From contig JAVJPW010000006.1 in the NCBI GenBank assembly GCA_040217575.1, positions 1,240,001 through 1,304,000 of the forward strand: DNA of 64,000 nucleotides, in the 5' to 3' direction. Position 1 is the stretch's first letter. Each line of letters begins with the position of its first letter. Origin of the DNA: Pacificispira sp040217575 (GTDB lineage Bacteria > Pseudomonadota > Alphaproteobacteria > UBA8366 > Aestuariispiraceae). The translations under genes were made by a program, and so were the position numbers. Of the stretch, positions 17,371-26,195 are shown in pieces. Under the pieces are notes generated by a model that made no database searches, was not told the origin of the DNA, and saw only the letters and a program-made list of their open reading frames with translations.

Positions 17371-18582
17371 TCAGCGCTCCTTCAACTTAACAGCGTTGTT
17401 ATAGACGTTCATGCCGCTTGAGATCAGAAGGCTGGCAATCAGATAGAACCCGCCTAGAAGCAGCATGCCCTCCAACTCGCGCCCGGTCTGGTTGATCGTG
17501 ATCCCGCCCAGGGTCGAACGAACATCCATGTATCCGACCGCCAGCGCCAGGGACGAGTTCTTCGTCAGGTTCAGATACTGCGAGATCAGCGGCGGAATGA
17601 TCACGCGCAGCGCCTGCGGCAGAATGATCAGGTTCATGGTTCGGCTGGGCCGGAGGCCAAGCGCGAACGCCGCCTCGGTCTGTCCCTTCGATACCGCCAT
17701 GATCCCGCTTCGCACGTTCTCCGCGATGAAGGCGCCGGTATAGAAGGACAGTGCCAACCACAACGCGATCAGGGAGTTGCGAAGATGCAGCCCGCCGTCG
17801 AAGTTGAAGCCGGCCAATGCCGGATAGTCGAGTGAAACCGGCCGACCCAGGATGAAGTAGAAGAGAAGCGTCGGAATGAAGAACATTCCAAGAGAAATCC
17901 AGAATACCGGAAGGATTTGTCCTGTAGCCTCTTGCTTTGCTTTCGCCCAACGCCGGAACGCCCAGATCCCGATGATCGACGCGATGAATATCGCAAGAAG
18001 CGATACGAAGCCGTCTCCGGCGACGGGGGAGGGGACATAAACCCCCCGGTTTGTCACGGCGATCGACTCAAGGATCATCGATGCGTCGCCGCCTTCCCGG
18101 AAGTCGCGTGGCACGGGCATCGATTCCGTCATGACGGCAAAGATCACGAGGATCCAGAGGAGCAACGGTACGTTGCGGAACCCTTCGACGTAGACGGTCA
18201 TAATGCGCGAGATCAACCAGTTGTTCGAAAGACGCAAAACCCCGGCAAATACGCCAATGACCGTTGCAAGCATACATCCCAGTACCGCGACCAGGACCGT
18301 GTTCAGAATTCCGACGATTGCCGCGCGGCCATGTGTGGATTGGGAATCGTATTCGATAATCCGCTGATTAATGTCGTAACCGGCGGGATTGGTCAGAAAA
18401 CCGAAATCGATATCCTTACCCAAATTCGCCAGATTGATGACCGTATTATTGATGAGCCATCCGAAGAAAAGCATCATCAACATCATCGCGACGACCTGAA
18501 TGGTCAGCGACCGGTATCGCGTGTCATACAGAAGCTGGCTAAGCCTGAACTTTTCTTGATATGGCGCTGTGGTGTCAACCAT
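17371..18582 (-). CDS. aapQ: General L-amino acid ABC transporter, permease
   Basis: AapQ is the second membrane subunit. It is 403 residues from the ATG at 18580-18582, which has AGAGGTG upstream; an open in-frame extension upstream is less likely. It has an N-terminal membrane segment, a periplasmic insertion, and the conserved permease core with the ATPase-contact loop 'EAAFALGLRPSRTMNLIILP'. It follows aapJ after a 252-base spacer containing a strong hairpin, so it is probably expressed at a lower level than aapJ. Confidence 0.94.
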   Translation of the reverse strand: MVDTTAPYQEKFRLSQLLYDTRYRSLTIQVVAMMLMMLFFGWLINNTVINLANLGKDIDFGFLTNPAGYDINQRIIEYDSQSTHGRAAIVGILNTVLVAVLGCMLATVIGVFAGVLRLSNNWLISRIMTVYVEGFRNVPLLLWILVIFAVMTESMPVPRDFREGGDASMILESIAVTNRGVYVPSPVAGDGFVSLLAIFIASIIGIWAFRRWAKAKQEATGQILPVFWISLGMFFIPTLLFYFILGRPVSLDYPALAGFNFDGGLHLRNSLIALWLALSFYTGAFIAENVRSGIMAVSKGQTEAAFALGLRPSRTMNLIILPQALRVIIPPLISQYLNLTKNSSLALAVGYMDVRSTLGGITINQTGRELEGMLLLGGFYLIASLLISSGMNVYNNAVKLKER

Positions 18583-18780
18583 CGGGGGCACCTCTTTCAA
18601 TCGCTCAAATCGGCGAAAATGCCGGGACGCCGTCAATGGGTCGGGAGAGGGTGATAACCGAAGATTTCCCTGGACGCCCTCTCAACATATTCGGCATCGC
18701 ATAAGCGTGGGAATAGCTTGTGCACATTGGATCTGGCGTGAGAGGCCGCTGCCTCATCCGCTGCCCTGGCAGTGCATCCT

Positions 18781-18824
18781 AAAAAGGACTGGGGCGCGTT
18801 CCTGTAAAGAAACGCGCCCCAGTT
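18781..18824 (-). terminator. Hairpin with T-run between aapJ and aapQ (partial terminator)
   Basis: A 13-bp perfect inverted repeat (arms 18788-18800 and 18811-18823, 10-base loop) lies 3' of aapJ on the minus strand and is followed in that direction by CCTTTTT. It has the form of an intrinsic terminator. As aapQMP clearly belong to the same system, it probably lets most transcripts stop after the binding-protein gene while some read through, and may also protect the aapJ message. Confidence 0.8.
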
Positions 18825-18834
18825 TTCATCCCTC

Positions 18835-19851
18835 TTACCGGAACGGCGGGGAGTACAGCAGACCGCCGTCCGTCCACTGGGCATTCAGCCCGCGGGCAAG
18901 ACCGATCGGAGTGTTTTCCCCGATGTTGGCGTAGAAGATTTCCCCGTAGTTACCGGAAACCGCGATGGCGCGCTTCGCCCAATCGGCGTCGAGGCCCAGC
19001 ATCTCACCCAGGTTGCCCTCGGTGCCAAGCAGGCGGTTGATTTCCGGGTTGTTGGTGCCTTCGGACATTTCATCCAGGTTCGCAGCGGTGACACCGAGTT
19101 CTTCCGCAGTGATCAGCGCATTCAGCGTCCAACGGACGATGTCGCCCCACTGGTTGTCACCATGACGGACGAGCGGACCCAGAGGCTCCTTCGAGATGAT
19201 TTCCGGCAGAACGACGTGGTCGCCCGGGTTTTCGAAGGTCGCGCGGGTCGCGGCCAGACCGGAGGCATCCGTGGTATACACGTCACACGCACCGGCAAGG
19301 TACTGCTGCTGCGCTTCCGCGTTGGTTTCGATCGGAACCGGCTCGTAGCTGATGTTGTTCGAACGGAAGAAGTCCGCCAGGTTCAGCTCGGTCGTCGTCC
19401 CGGTCTGGATGCAGACCGTTGCGCCGTCGAGTTCGGTTGCGCTGGAGACACCCAACGCCGCCGGGACCATGAAGCCCTGACCATCGTAGTAGTTGACGCC
19501 CACGAATTCGAACTTCAGGTCGACGTCGCGAGAGAAGGTCCAGGTCGTGTTCCGCGCCAGCAGATCCACTTCACCCGATGCCAAGGCCGTAAAGCGGGTC
19601 TGACCCGTCGTCGGCACGAATTCGACCGCATTCGGGTCGCCCAGAACGGCAGCGGCAACGGCACGGCAGACGGCAACGTCAAAGCCTTCCCAAACGCCAT
19701 CGGCATTCGGGGCGGCAAAGCCGACAAGACCCGTCGACACGCCACAGGCGATCGAACCTTTGGCCCGCACGTCTTCCAGTGTCGTGGCGTGGGCTGCGGT
19801 GGCGGACAACGCCAGCGCCGCACCCGCGGCCAGAATTGTTTTGAATTGCAT
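18835..19851 (-). CDS. aapJ: General L-amino acid ABC transporter, periplasmic binding protein
   Basis: AapJ captures amino acids in the periplasm and hands them to AapQM. The 338-residue protein has a signal peptide ending at 'TAAHA' (residue 22), then 'LEDVRAKGSIACGVSTGLVGFA', the usual N-terminal strand of this group. 'DVAVCRAVAAAVLGD' and the 'DLLARNTTWT' ligand-binding region follow. It is the first gene of the operon, so the 427-base upstream spacer holds the main promoter. The ribosome binding site is probably AGGGGAC about 10 bases before the ATG. Confidence 0.95.
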   Translation of the reverse strand: MQFKTILAAGAALALSATAAHATTLEDVRAKGSIACGVSTGLVGFAAPNADGVWEGFDVAVCRAVAAAVLGDPNAVEFVPTTGQTRFTALASGEVDLLARNTTWTFSRDVDLKFEFVGVNYYDGQGFMVPAALGVSSATELDGATVCIQTGTTTELNLADFFRSNNISYEPVPIETNAEAQQQYLAGACDVYTTDASGLAATRATFENPGDHVVLPEIISKEPLGPLVRHGDNQWGDIVRWTLNALITAEELGVTAANLDEMSEGTNNPEINRLLGTEGNLGEMLGLDADWAKRAIAVSGNYGEIFYANIGENTPIGLARGLNAQWTDGGLLYSPPFR

Positions 19852-20278
19852 AGTAATAGTGTCCCCTATTCTTGTTAGGTTGATACCAGAATTGGCTGCT
19901 CAAGAAGCCGCTTCAGACCCTCTTATGCGCTCCCAATCGGCTGCACGAGCAGCTCTTTTTCTAGGTTAGGCCCCAAAACTATTCCAAAACCCATAATGAA
20001 TTGCAATGGCTTATAGGGCCCCCCAATGTTGCGCCGCCACCGTGACAATGCTTTTGGTTTTTGCCAGCATGTCATGAATTCGGCGCCGCTTGTGAATAGA
20101 CTGGCAGCAAAACTTCCATCGATAAAGCTATTTTTGTAAGTCTGTTTCACTGACTTTAAACTATGGCCTATGTCATAGACGGGGGATTCGACTGGTGATA
20201 GCGTATCAGACGGTGAACCCGCCGTTTTACATGGCGCGCGCCTGCTAGGATCCTGAGCGAAAGGTTGGAGCGATAGGA
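19852..20278. other. 427-base non-coding region upstream of aapJ
   Basis: This is the longest stretch without a supported gene. It is more AT-rich than its surroundings and separates divergent aapJ and the small gene at 20279. It must contain the aap promoter. I looked for a sigma-54 element, paired NtrC or Lrp-like palindromes and a riboswitch fold, and saw none that I would defend. A short minus-strand frame inside it (19923-20150) has no family resemblance or ribosome binding site. Confidence 0.6.
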
Positions 20279-20674
20279 ATGACGGACGAAGAGATCATCC
20301 GCTTAACTGCCGACAATGACGGCCGGTCGCGAACCGAACTGATCGACGATATGGCGCTGCCGTTTCTGGATTTGGCCGAGAAGATCGAGGCTGCGAAAAT
20401 TAACAATGCCGCGCCGGAATCCTGGGCTGCGATTATGGAAACGAATCTATTTCTTTGGCGGTTTATTTCGAACTTCATGCCCAGGCATTTCAGCGATGAA
20501 GTGTCGAAGGACACCGTCGACTTGTTGGAGAAAATTAGCGAATTCATGGCCAAGGTTTCTGTGGCCCTGGCTGAACAGCCCACGAAGGATCCGGCGCTGA
20601 TCGACAAGATCGTTCAGCTGAACCTGAATATGTGCGACCAGATTCTCGCCATGCGGAGCGAAGGCGAAGCCTGA
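20279..20674 (+). CDS. Small helical protein, function unknown
   Basis: A 131-residue, soluble, almost wholly alpha-helical protein with no signal peptide or membrane segment. A GGAG and a GATAGGA lie upstream of the ATG. I do not recognise the family with confidence. The pattern of a central 'ETNLFLWRF', a 'DLLEKISEFMAKV' helix and a C-terminal 'IDKIVQLNLNMCDQIL' loosely recalls the alphaproteobacterial flagellin regulator FlaF, but no flagellar gene is near and the resemblance may only reflect helix composition. It stands alone, divergent from aapJ. Confidence 0.6.
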   Translation: MTDEEIIRLTADNDGRSRTELIDDMALPFLDLAEKIEAAKINNAAPESWAAIMETNLFLWRFISNFMPRHFSDEVSKDTVDLLEKISEFMAKVSVALAEQPTKDPALIDKIVQLNLNMCDQILAMRSEGEA

Positions 20675-20803
20675 TAGCGACAATAGAGACGTTCGCGCGG
20701 TTGAAATCCCCGGCCCACTCCGTAGTTTAGCTTCCGTCCAACCATCCTGTCGCGACACGCCACCTTATCGGCGTGCCGACCTCATTATTCCGGAATCCCA
20801 TAC

Positions 20804-21433
20804 ATGTTCTACAAGACGTCCGAACCGCATGGCTTGAGCCACAACCCATTTAACGGCCTTGTCGTTCCCAGACCAATCGGCTGGATATCCAGCATGGACA
20901 AGGACGGGAATGTGAATCTGGCACCTTATTCCTTTTTCAATGCGGTTTCCTATTTTCCGCCCCATGTGATGTTTTCTGCCACGGGGCCGCATACCAATGA
21001 CGAGGGCCCCAAGGATTCGGTCCGAAACATCATCGAAACCGGTGAGTTCGTGCACAACATGGCGACTTGGGATCTGCGCGAGGCGGTGAACATCTCGGCC
21101 GTTGCCGCACCGCACGGGGTTGATGAATTCGAGGTCGCGGGGCTGGAAAAGGCACCGTCCGAACTTGTCGCCCCGCCGAGGGTCAAGGCGAGCCCGGTTC
21201 ATTTCGAATGTAAGCTGGTGAAGGTCGTCGATCTTCCGGCCACACAGCCCGGCGGTTCAAACACGGTTGTTTTCGGCGAGGTTCTGGGGATTCATATCGA
21301 TGACGGTGCCATCATCGACGGGAAGGTCGATATCGGTCGGCTTAATCCGATTTCCCGGTTGGGCTATCGGGACTTTGGATTGACCGACGGTGTTTTCGAG
21401 ATGCTGCGCCCGGATTGGCCCATCGCGGACTAG
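20804..21433 (+). CDS. Flavin reductase-like (DIM6/NTAB) family protein
   Basis: A 209-residue protein of the flavin reductase-like, FMN-binding split-barrel group. The N-terminal 'GLVVPRPIGWISSMDKDGN' followed by 'NLAPYSFFNAVSYFPP' is the hallmark flavin-binding region. 'VHNMATWDLREAVNISA' and 'FECKLVKVVDLP' continue the barrel. Members either reduce free FMN/FAD for partner oxygenases or use bound FMN themselves; the partner here is unknown. It ends 20 bases before the likely start of the FecR-domain gene, so they may share a transcript. Confidence 0.85.
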   Translation: MFYKTSEPHGLSHNPFNGLVVPRPIGWISSMDKDGNVNLAPYSFFNAVSYFPPHVMFSATGPHTNDEGPKDSVRNIIETGEFVHNMATWDLREAVNISAVAAPHGVDEFEVAGLEKAPSELVAPPRVKASPVHFECKLVKVVDLPATQPGGSNTVVFGEVLGIHIDDGAIIDGKVDIGRLNPISRLGYRDFGLTDGVFEMLRPDWPIAD

Positions 21434-21453
21434 CACCAAAGGGAGTGGGCAGG

Positions 21454-22854
21454 TTGGTTTCTGGCAGATGCTTGACCGGTTTGCTTGTCGCGGTGGCGCT
21501 GACAAGTATCACCGTGGTTGTGCGAGCCCAGATCGCTTCTGCCCAGGACGCCGTACAGGCGGGGGTATCCGCCGCGGTCCGGGGGGACGTTCAACTGGCG
21601 CGCGGCGATGCGGTCGGTCGTCAGCTTGAAAGCGGCGACGCGATCTTCCTGGAAGACGTCATTTCCTCTGGCCCCGATTCCGGCATGCAGATCCTGCTGC
21701 TGGATGAGACTGTTTTCACGATTGGTCCGAACAGTGCCATGACAATAGACACCTTTGTCTATGATCCGGACACCGGTGCGGGACAGGTTGCGGCAACTAT
21801 TGTGCGGGGCGCATTCCGGTTCGTATCCGGACAGGTCGCACAAGAAGATCCAAGCCAGATGTCGGTGGGCACGCCGCTTGGAACAATCGGAATACGCGGC
21901 ACCATTGCCGGCGGTGTGGTCGATGGAAATCAGGCGGAAATCGTCCTGTTGGGCCCCGGCCTCAACAACAATACGCAGGAACGGGCCGGCGCGATTACTG
22001 TTTCGAACGACTTTGGGTCTGTCGATATCGAACGCACAGGTTTCAGCACGATCCTTCGACCCGGCGTGCCACCCACTATTCCAACCCGCGTGGAGCCAGG
22101 ACGGGTCCGTCAGATCGCGCCGGCGTCCGGTGACGATGACGAAAGCAACGGTGAAGACGATGAAGGAAACGAATCCGGGACCGACGACAGTACCGCGGAC
22201 GCATCGGGCGGGGCCGGGGATGACGACGGTGGCCAAGGGACATCATCCCAGGGGAACAGCAGCGAGTCTCTGCAAAATGCCACGTCGGAGTCCGGTCAAT
22301 CGACGGCGGCATCTTTCGGGAATGCGACGGCTTTTGGACAGACTGTCTCGTCAACCAACCAGACATCGGACACCGCCAATGAAGTTGCAAATTCGCAAAG
22401 CAACATTGCCAGGATCAGCACGATCAGCGAAATGAACTCGGGTGTCGGCGAATTTCATTTCTCCAGCAGCGGCAGCCTAAGTAGCGGCGGGACCTTTTCC
22501 GTTATTGCAGACCTGAATTTTTCAACCCGTCAGATCGGGGGCGGTGACAGCGTGGTCGATTTCAATTCGGCCCACACCGGCACAATCGGAACCGGCAATT
22601 TTTCCATTCTGACAAACAATTTCAGCCAGGGCATCGACGGGAATGCGGTTTTTCTGCAAGACAGCATCACCACGGATTGTGCATCGGGCACCGGTGCGTG
22701 CACCGCGTCGATTAAACTGACCTTCTATACGGTTGATGGAGCGCCGGGCGCTGGAATGGAGTCTGATTTCAGCATTTCAGGGGGTGGATCGTCCGACAGC
22801 GGGTCGACGTCCGTCGACACGAACCGGATTTCCGGAGTATCCCAGGCCAACTGA
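21454..22854 (+). CDS. Exported FecR-domain protein with acidic linker and beta-rich C-terminus
   Basis: A 466-residue exported protein. I place the start at the TTG at 21454, with AGGGAG 8 bases upstream; a GTG at 21445 sits too close to that site. The signal peptide covers about residues 1-32. A FecR domain follows: 'SGDAIFLEDVISSG', 'TVFTIGPNSAMTID', 'IVRGAFRFVSG' and 'TPLGTIGIRGT'. Here it is not tied to an outer-membrane receptor as in iron signalling. Then comes a run rich in Asp/Glu, Gly and Ser/Gln (roughly residues 220-310), and a C-terminal beta-rich region with two closely spaced cysteines (DCASGTGAC). It ends 2 bases from the convergent CHASE2 cyclase; FecR and CHASE2-cyclase genes are often neighbours. 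Confidence 0.8.
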   Translation: MVSGRCLTGLLVAVALTSITVVVRAQIASAQDAVQAGVSAAVRGDVQLARGDAVGRQLESGDAIFLEDVISSGPDSGMQILLLDETVFTIGPNSAMTIDTFVYDPDTGAGQVAATIVRGAFRFVSGQVAQEDPSQMSVGTPLGTIGIRGTIAGGVVDGNQAEIVLLGPGLNNNTQERAGAITVSNDFGSVDIERTGFSTILRPGVPPTIPTRVEPGRVRQIAPASGDDDESNGEDDEGNESGTDDSTADASGGAGDDDGGQGTSSQGNSSESLQNATSESGQSTAASFGNATAFGQTVSSTNQTSDTANEVANSQSNIARISTISEMNSGVGEFHFSSSGSLSSGGTFSVIADLNFSTRQIGGGDSVVDFNSAHTGTIGTGNFSILTNNFSQGIDGNAVFLQDSITTDCASGTGACTASIKLTFYTVDGAPGAGMESDFSISGGGSSDSGSTSVDTNRISGVSQAN

Positions 22855-22856
22855 TC

Positions 22857-25172
22857 CTACTTGCTGGTCATGACGATCCGGATGCCGTTTTCACCGCGAC
22901 GCAGGCGTTCCAGGTGCATTTTTGCCAATCCGTCTTCCGGGTCCAGCATCAGCACTTCTTCCATGGCGATTTCGGCGCCCGCATCCTCTTCCAGCATCAA
23001 CGCATATGCCGCCATATACTGTTGTATCGCAGGGCCATTGAACCGTTCCTGGCTCATCGGTTCATAGACGGGTGTGCCAACCGTCTGTCCTTTCAGCACC
23101 AATGTTCCGCAGGGACGCCCCACAAACCCTTCAACCCCCTCCAAAGTCGCGCCGGACAGGCTGACATGAACGCCCAGAAACTTCCCCGCGCTTTCCAGAC
23201 GCGCGGCCGTATTGATCGCATCGCCATGGGCGGTATAGTCCATCACCGCTCCACCGAAATTGCCCATCGTAACCTCACCTGAATTTATGCCGATGCGCGT
23301 TTCGTTCAGAGGGATACCCTCCGCCCGCTTCTCAGTTGAATAGGCGGACGCCCAGGCATCCATCTCCATCGCGCAGTCGTAGGCACGTTGCTGGTGGTCC
23401 GGCTGGTCCAGCGGGGGCAGGAAAGCGTTGAAGTGAAAGACCGTGGCGTCGCCCACGATCTTGTCCAGGTAGCCGCCATGTTTCAGGCCGATGCGGACCA
23501 TGTTGTCGATATAGTCGTTCAGCAAGGGCACCGCGACTTCCGGATCGGATTTCTCCACAAAGCTGGTGAAACCCGCCAGATCAGTAAAGATGAACGTGCA
23601 TTCCTTGCGCGTGCCGCCCAGTTTCAGCGCTTCCGGGTGATGGGCCAGGCTTTCGACCAGGTTTGGTGAGACGAAGGTCTTGAACGCACCGCGAATGAAC
23701 CGCTGATCCGATTCCGTCTGCCAGTAGCGTGCGGCCGAACAGACCATGAAGACCGCGAACGCCGCGATGGACGGCCAGACCGGATCGAACAGAAGCTGGA
23801 AATTCAGAAACGCGTAATAGGAACCACCAAGTCCCATGCCGGCGATGGTCAGGCCCAGAAGCCCGGACGCGATCGCGCCCAGCCGATAGACGACAGCGAT
23901 CAAGGCCGCCGAAAGGATTACCATGGTAATCAATTCGACCCCGCGGGCATAGTCCGGACGCGTCAGGAAGTGCCCGGACATGATCTGGTCGATCACCTGA
24001 CCATGCACGAAAACCCCGGGAATTTCTTCACCCAGCGTATTAAACCGCAAGTCGCGAAGCCCGGTCGCCGACGCGCCGACCAGGACGATCGCGCCCGCGA
24101 GTTCATTCGGATCGACCTCTCCGGAAACAAGGTCCCACATCGAAATCGTGTCCTGGGTATTGGCATGGGCATAATGCAGTCGCAACTCGGATCGCTGATC
24201 GGTCTGGACCCTGAAACGCAGGCCGGAAACGCTGCCCAATGCCGCTTCGACGATCCCGGTTTCTTCGCCGTATCCGGTTTCTCCGCTGCCGCCGACGGTC
24301 TTGAATAGGTAGGTGCGCCGTTCAGGGGCGCTTTCCGGGTACTGCATGTGGGCAAGACGGTGCAGATAGACCGACAGCGCTTCCACCCCCAACGTGGCAT
24401 GGACCTGGCTGACCGTATCGACACTTTCTTCCTGTGCAGTTTCTGGCGATGATTCTTCTGCCGCTTCACCTTCAATGGATTCTGATTCCGGCGCTTGACG
24501 GCGATAGGACAGGAACAATGGCACTGTTCTGATGACACCGTCGCTGTCGGGTATGATGTTGATTAGCCCGTATCCGGCGGCTGCTTCTTCCAGGACCGGC
24601 ACGGGACGCAGAAGGTCGGGATAGGCGATCAGGTAGCGGCTTGCATGCGGTTCGCTGCTGCTAACCCCGAACCTTTCGGGCTGAAGTTCGGCGGGAACAG
24701 GTCGCAATCGCGGCAGGAGGGATTGGCCCAGCACCACGCCGCCACGCGAAATGACGCTGGCAAAGATTTCGTCATTGTTGGGAAGTTCCACGTCGGACAG
24801 CAATGCCTGCGCATCTTCGGGCAGGGTGCTCATCACAAGATCGGGCGACGTTCTGTCGGCTTCGGAAAACAATACGTCAAAGGCAACCACGCCGACGCCG
24901 GCACGCTGCAGATAGTCGACAATGGACGCCAGATAGCTGCGCGGCCAGGGCCATTGACCGATGTTTTCAAGGCTCGCTTCGTCGATATCCAGGATGACGA
25001 CGACACTTTGTTCGTAGGGATCCCGGGGATGCAACACCTGATACGTGTCGAACAGTACGTCGCGAAGCCGCTGAATGAAGGCCAGATCCGCATTATAGAT
25101 GGGGATCAGAAGTGTCAGCGTGATCAGCGCCGCCAGAAGCGGTACCGCTTTCTTGACCTTATCGCGTTTCAC
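22857..25172 (-). CDS. CHASE2-domain class III adenylate/guanylate cyclase
   Basis: A 771-residue membrane receptor that should make cAMP or cGMP in response to an extracytoplasmic signal. The order is: membrane segment (about 8-26), periplasmic CHASE2 domain (about 30-400), three membrane segments (about 410-480), then a class III cyclase domain (about 520-705). Metal-binding D531 is in 'FTDLAGFT' and D575 in 'KIVGDATV'; transition-state residues N654 and R658 are in 'DAINTAARLE'. The CHASE2 domain contains a Glu/Ser-rich insert near 225-255. The start is a GTG. It lies 25 bases after the DUF4197 gene on the same strand and is probably co-transcribed. Base specificity is not certain; the Lys and Asp positions favour ATP. 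Confidence 0.92.
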   Translation of the reverse strand: MKRDKVKKAVPLLAALITLTLLIPIYNADLAFIQRLRDVLFDTYQVLHPRDPYEQSVVVILDIDEASLENIGQWPWPRSYLASIVDYLQRAGVGVVAFDVLFSEADRTSPDLVMSTLPEDAQALLSDVELPNNDEIFASVISRGGVVLGQSLLPRLRPVPAELQPERFGVSSSEPHASRYLIAYPDLLRPVPVLEEAAAGYGLINIIPDSDGVIRTVPLFLSYRRQAPESESIEGEAAEESSPETAQEESVDTVSQVHATLGVEALSVYLHRLAHMQYPESAPERRTYLFKTVGGSGETGYGEETGIVEAALGSVSGLRFRVQTDQRSELRLHYAHANTQDTISMWDLVSGEVDPNELAGAIVLVGASATGLRDLRFNTLGEEIPGVFVHGQVIDQIMSGHFLTRPDYARGVELITMVILSAALIAVVYRLGAIASGLLGLTIAGMGLGGSYYAFLNFQLLFDPVWPSIAAFAVFMVCSAARYWQTESDQRFIRGAFKTFVSPNLVESLAHHPEALKLGGTRKECTFIFTDLAGFTSFVEKSDPEVAVPLLNDYIDNMVRIGLKHGGYLDKIVGDATVFHFNAFLPPLDQPDHQQRAYDCAMEMDAWASAYSTEKRAEGIPLNETRIGINSGEVTMGNFGGAVMDYTAHGDAINTAARLESAGKFLGVHVSLSGATLEGVEGFVGRPCGTLVLKGQTVGTPVYEPMSQERFNGPAIQQYMAAYALMLEEDAGAEIAMEEVLMLDPEDGLAKMHLERLRRGENGIRIVMTSK

Positions 25173-25197
25173 GGATCGACACTCACCGGCTTAACCG

Positions 25198-26004
25198 TCA
25201 TTCGCTGAAAACACGACGCAGCAGGTCGGTCGTGCGTGCCGCCGGATCGGACCGGATCGCCGCTTCTTCCTGGGCGATATAGTGGAACAGCCCGTCATAG
25301 GCGTGATCCGTCGCGTGGTCTGTCAGGTCGGCCGAGACATTCGGCACAAAGGGGATGTTCTGATATTCCCCCAACATCGAATCGACCGCTGCAACGGCGC
25401 CGACCTCATTCAATGTCCGTTCGACGATCGGGCGAATGCGCTGTCGAATGTCGTCGCCGCTGATGCGTTGCAGATACTGGGTCGCTGCATCGTCCGGCCC
25501 GTTCAGAATGCCGTACCCGTCTTCCACCGTCATGGCCTGTACCGCATTGACCAACACTTCGCGCGACTGATCCATCGCTTCTTCGGCGGCGCGGTTCATC
25601 TTCAATTCGACCTCGTCGCCCAACGACCCCATGCCAATGCCCGAAAGCATTTCCTGCACGCGGCGCAGGTTTTCCGGCAACGGTATGTGGACGGCCGGGT
25701 CTGCATTGAAGCCGTCGGTCATGCCAAGATCGGCCGTCACGGTTTCCGCCCCGACGCGCAATGCTTCCCGAAGACCTGCGATGACTTCACTTTCAGTAAG
25801 CGAATTGCTGTCCCCGCCTTCATTGTCGTTGCCGATGGCGCGATTCAGAAGGTCGGTTGCCCCTTCCAGACTGAACTGCGCCACGGCGGGGCGGGGCGCC
25901 AGGACGGCAGCCGCCAGGAACAGGCAGAGGGCCATGCCGGCCGGTACGGTCAGGAAATGTTTCGAACGGATAGATCGCAGTCGATCTGGAAATCTGCGCG
26001 GCAT
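25198..26004 (-). CDS. DUF4197 family exported protein
   Basis: A 268-residue exported protein of the DUF4197 family, whose function is unknown. A signal peptide occupies about residues 20-42. Family features include 'ALRVGAETVTADLG', 'HIPLPENLRRVQEML', 'EVELKMNRAAEEA' and the C-terminal 'DHATDHAYDGLFHYIAQEE'. An AGGAGATGG ribosome binding site lies 9 bases before the ATG. It is first in a two-gene unit with the CHASE2 cyclase, which suggests, without proving, that it modulates the receptor or shares its signal. Confidence 0.85.
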   Translation of the reverse strand: MPRRFPDRLRSIRSKHFLTVPAGMALCLFLAAAVLAPRPAVAQFSLEGATDLLNRAIGNDNEGGDSNSLTESEVIAGLREALRVGAETVTADLGMTDGFNADPAVHIPLPENLRRVQEMLSGIGMGSLGDEVELKMNRAAEEAMDQSREVLVNAVQAMTVEDGYGILNGPDDAATQYLQRISGDDIRQRIRPIVERTLNEVGAVAAVDSMLGEYQNIPFVPNVSADLTDHATDHAYDGLFHYIAQEEAAIRSDPAARTTDLLRRVFSE

Positions 26005-26195
26005 GGGTTTTCCATCTCCTGGATATTCGGGTCTGTCCTTTGCAGCCTATCCCAAAGCGGCGGGCAAAATAAATCCCGCGGTTTGCTTCGGCGGACGCAA
26101 TTTCTTTTGCTATGTCTCGGCATAGCGAAATTTTTCCCGATATGTTTGGATATCCGGACACAACCTGACTTGGCAACTGAATGAGGGTTTCGAAC

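Noticed and set aside
19923..20150. A 75-codon minus-strand frame in the aapJ upstream region
   Set aside because: No ribosome binding site, no signal or domain pattern, and it fills promoter space.
19852..20278. Sigma-54 promoter or NtrC sites upstream of aapJ
   Set aside because: No TGGCAC-N5-TTGC element or paired palindrome on the minus strand that holds up on inspection.
25170..25172. The GTG start of the CHASE2 cyclase was weighed against a later ATG
   Set aside because: A later start would remove the first membrane segment required for export of the CHASE2 domain, so GTG is kept.
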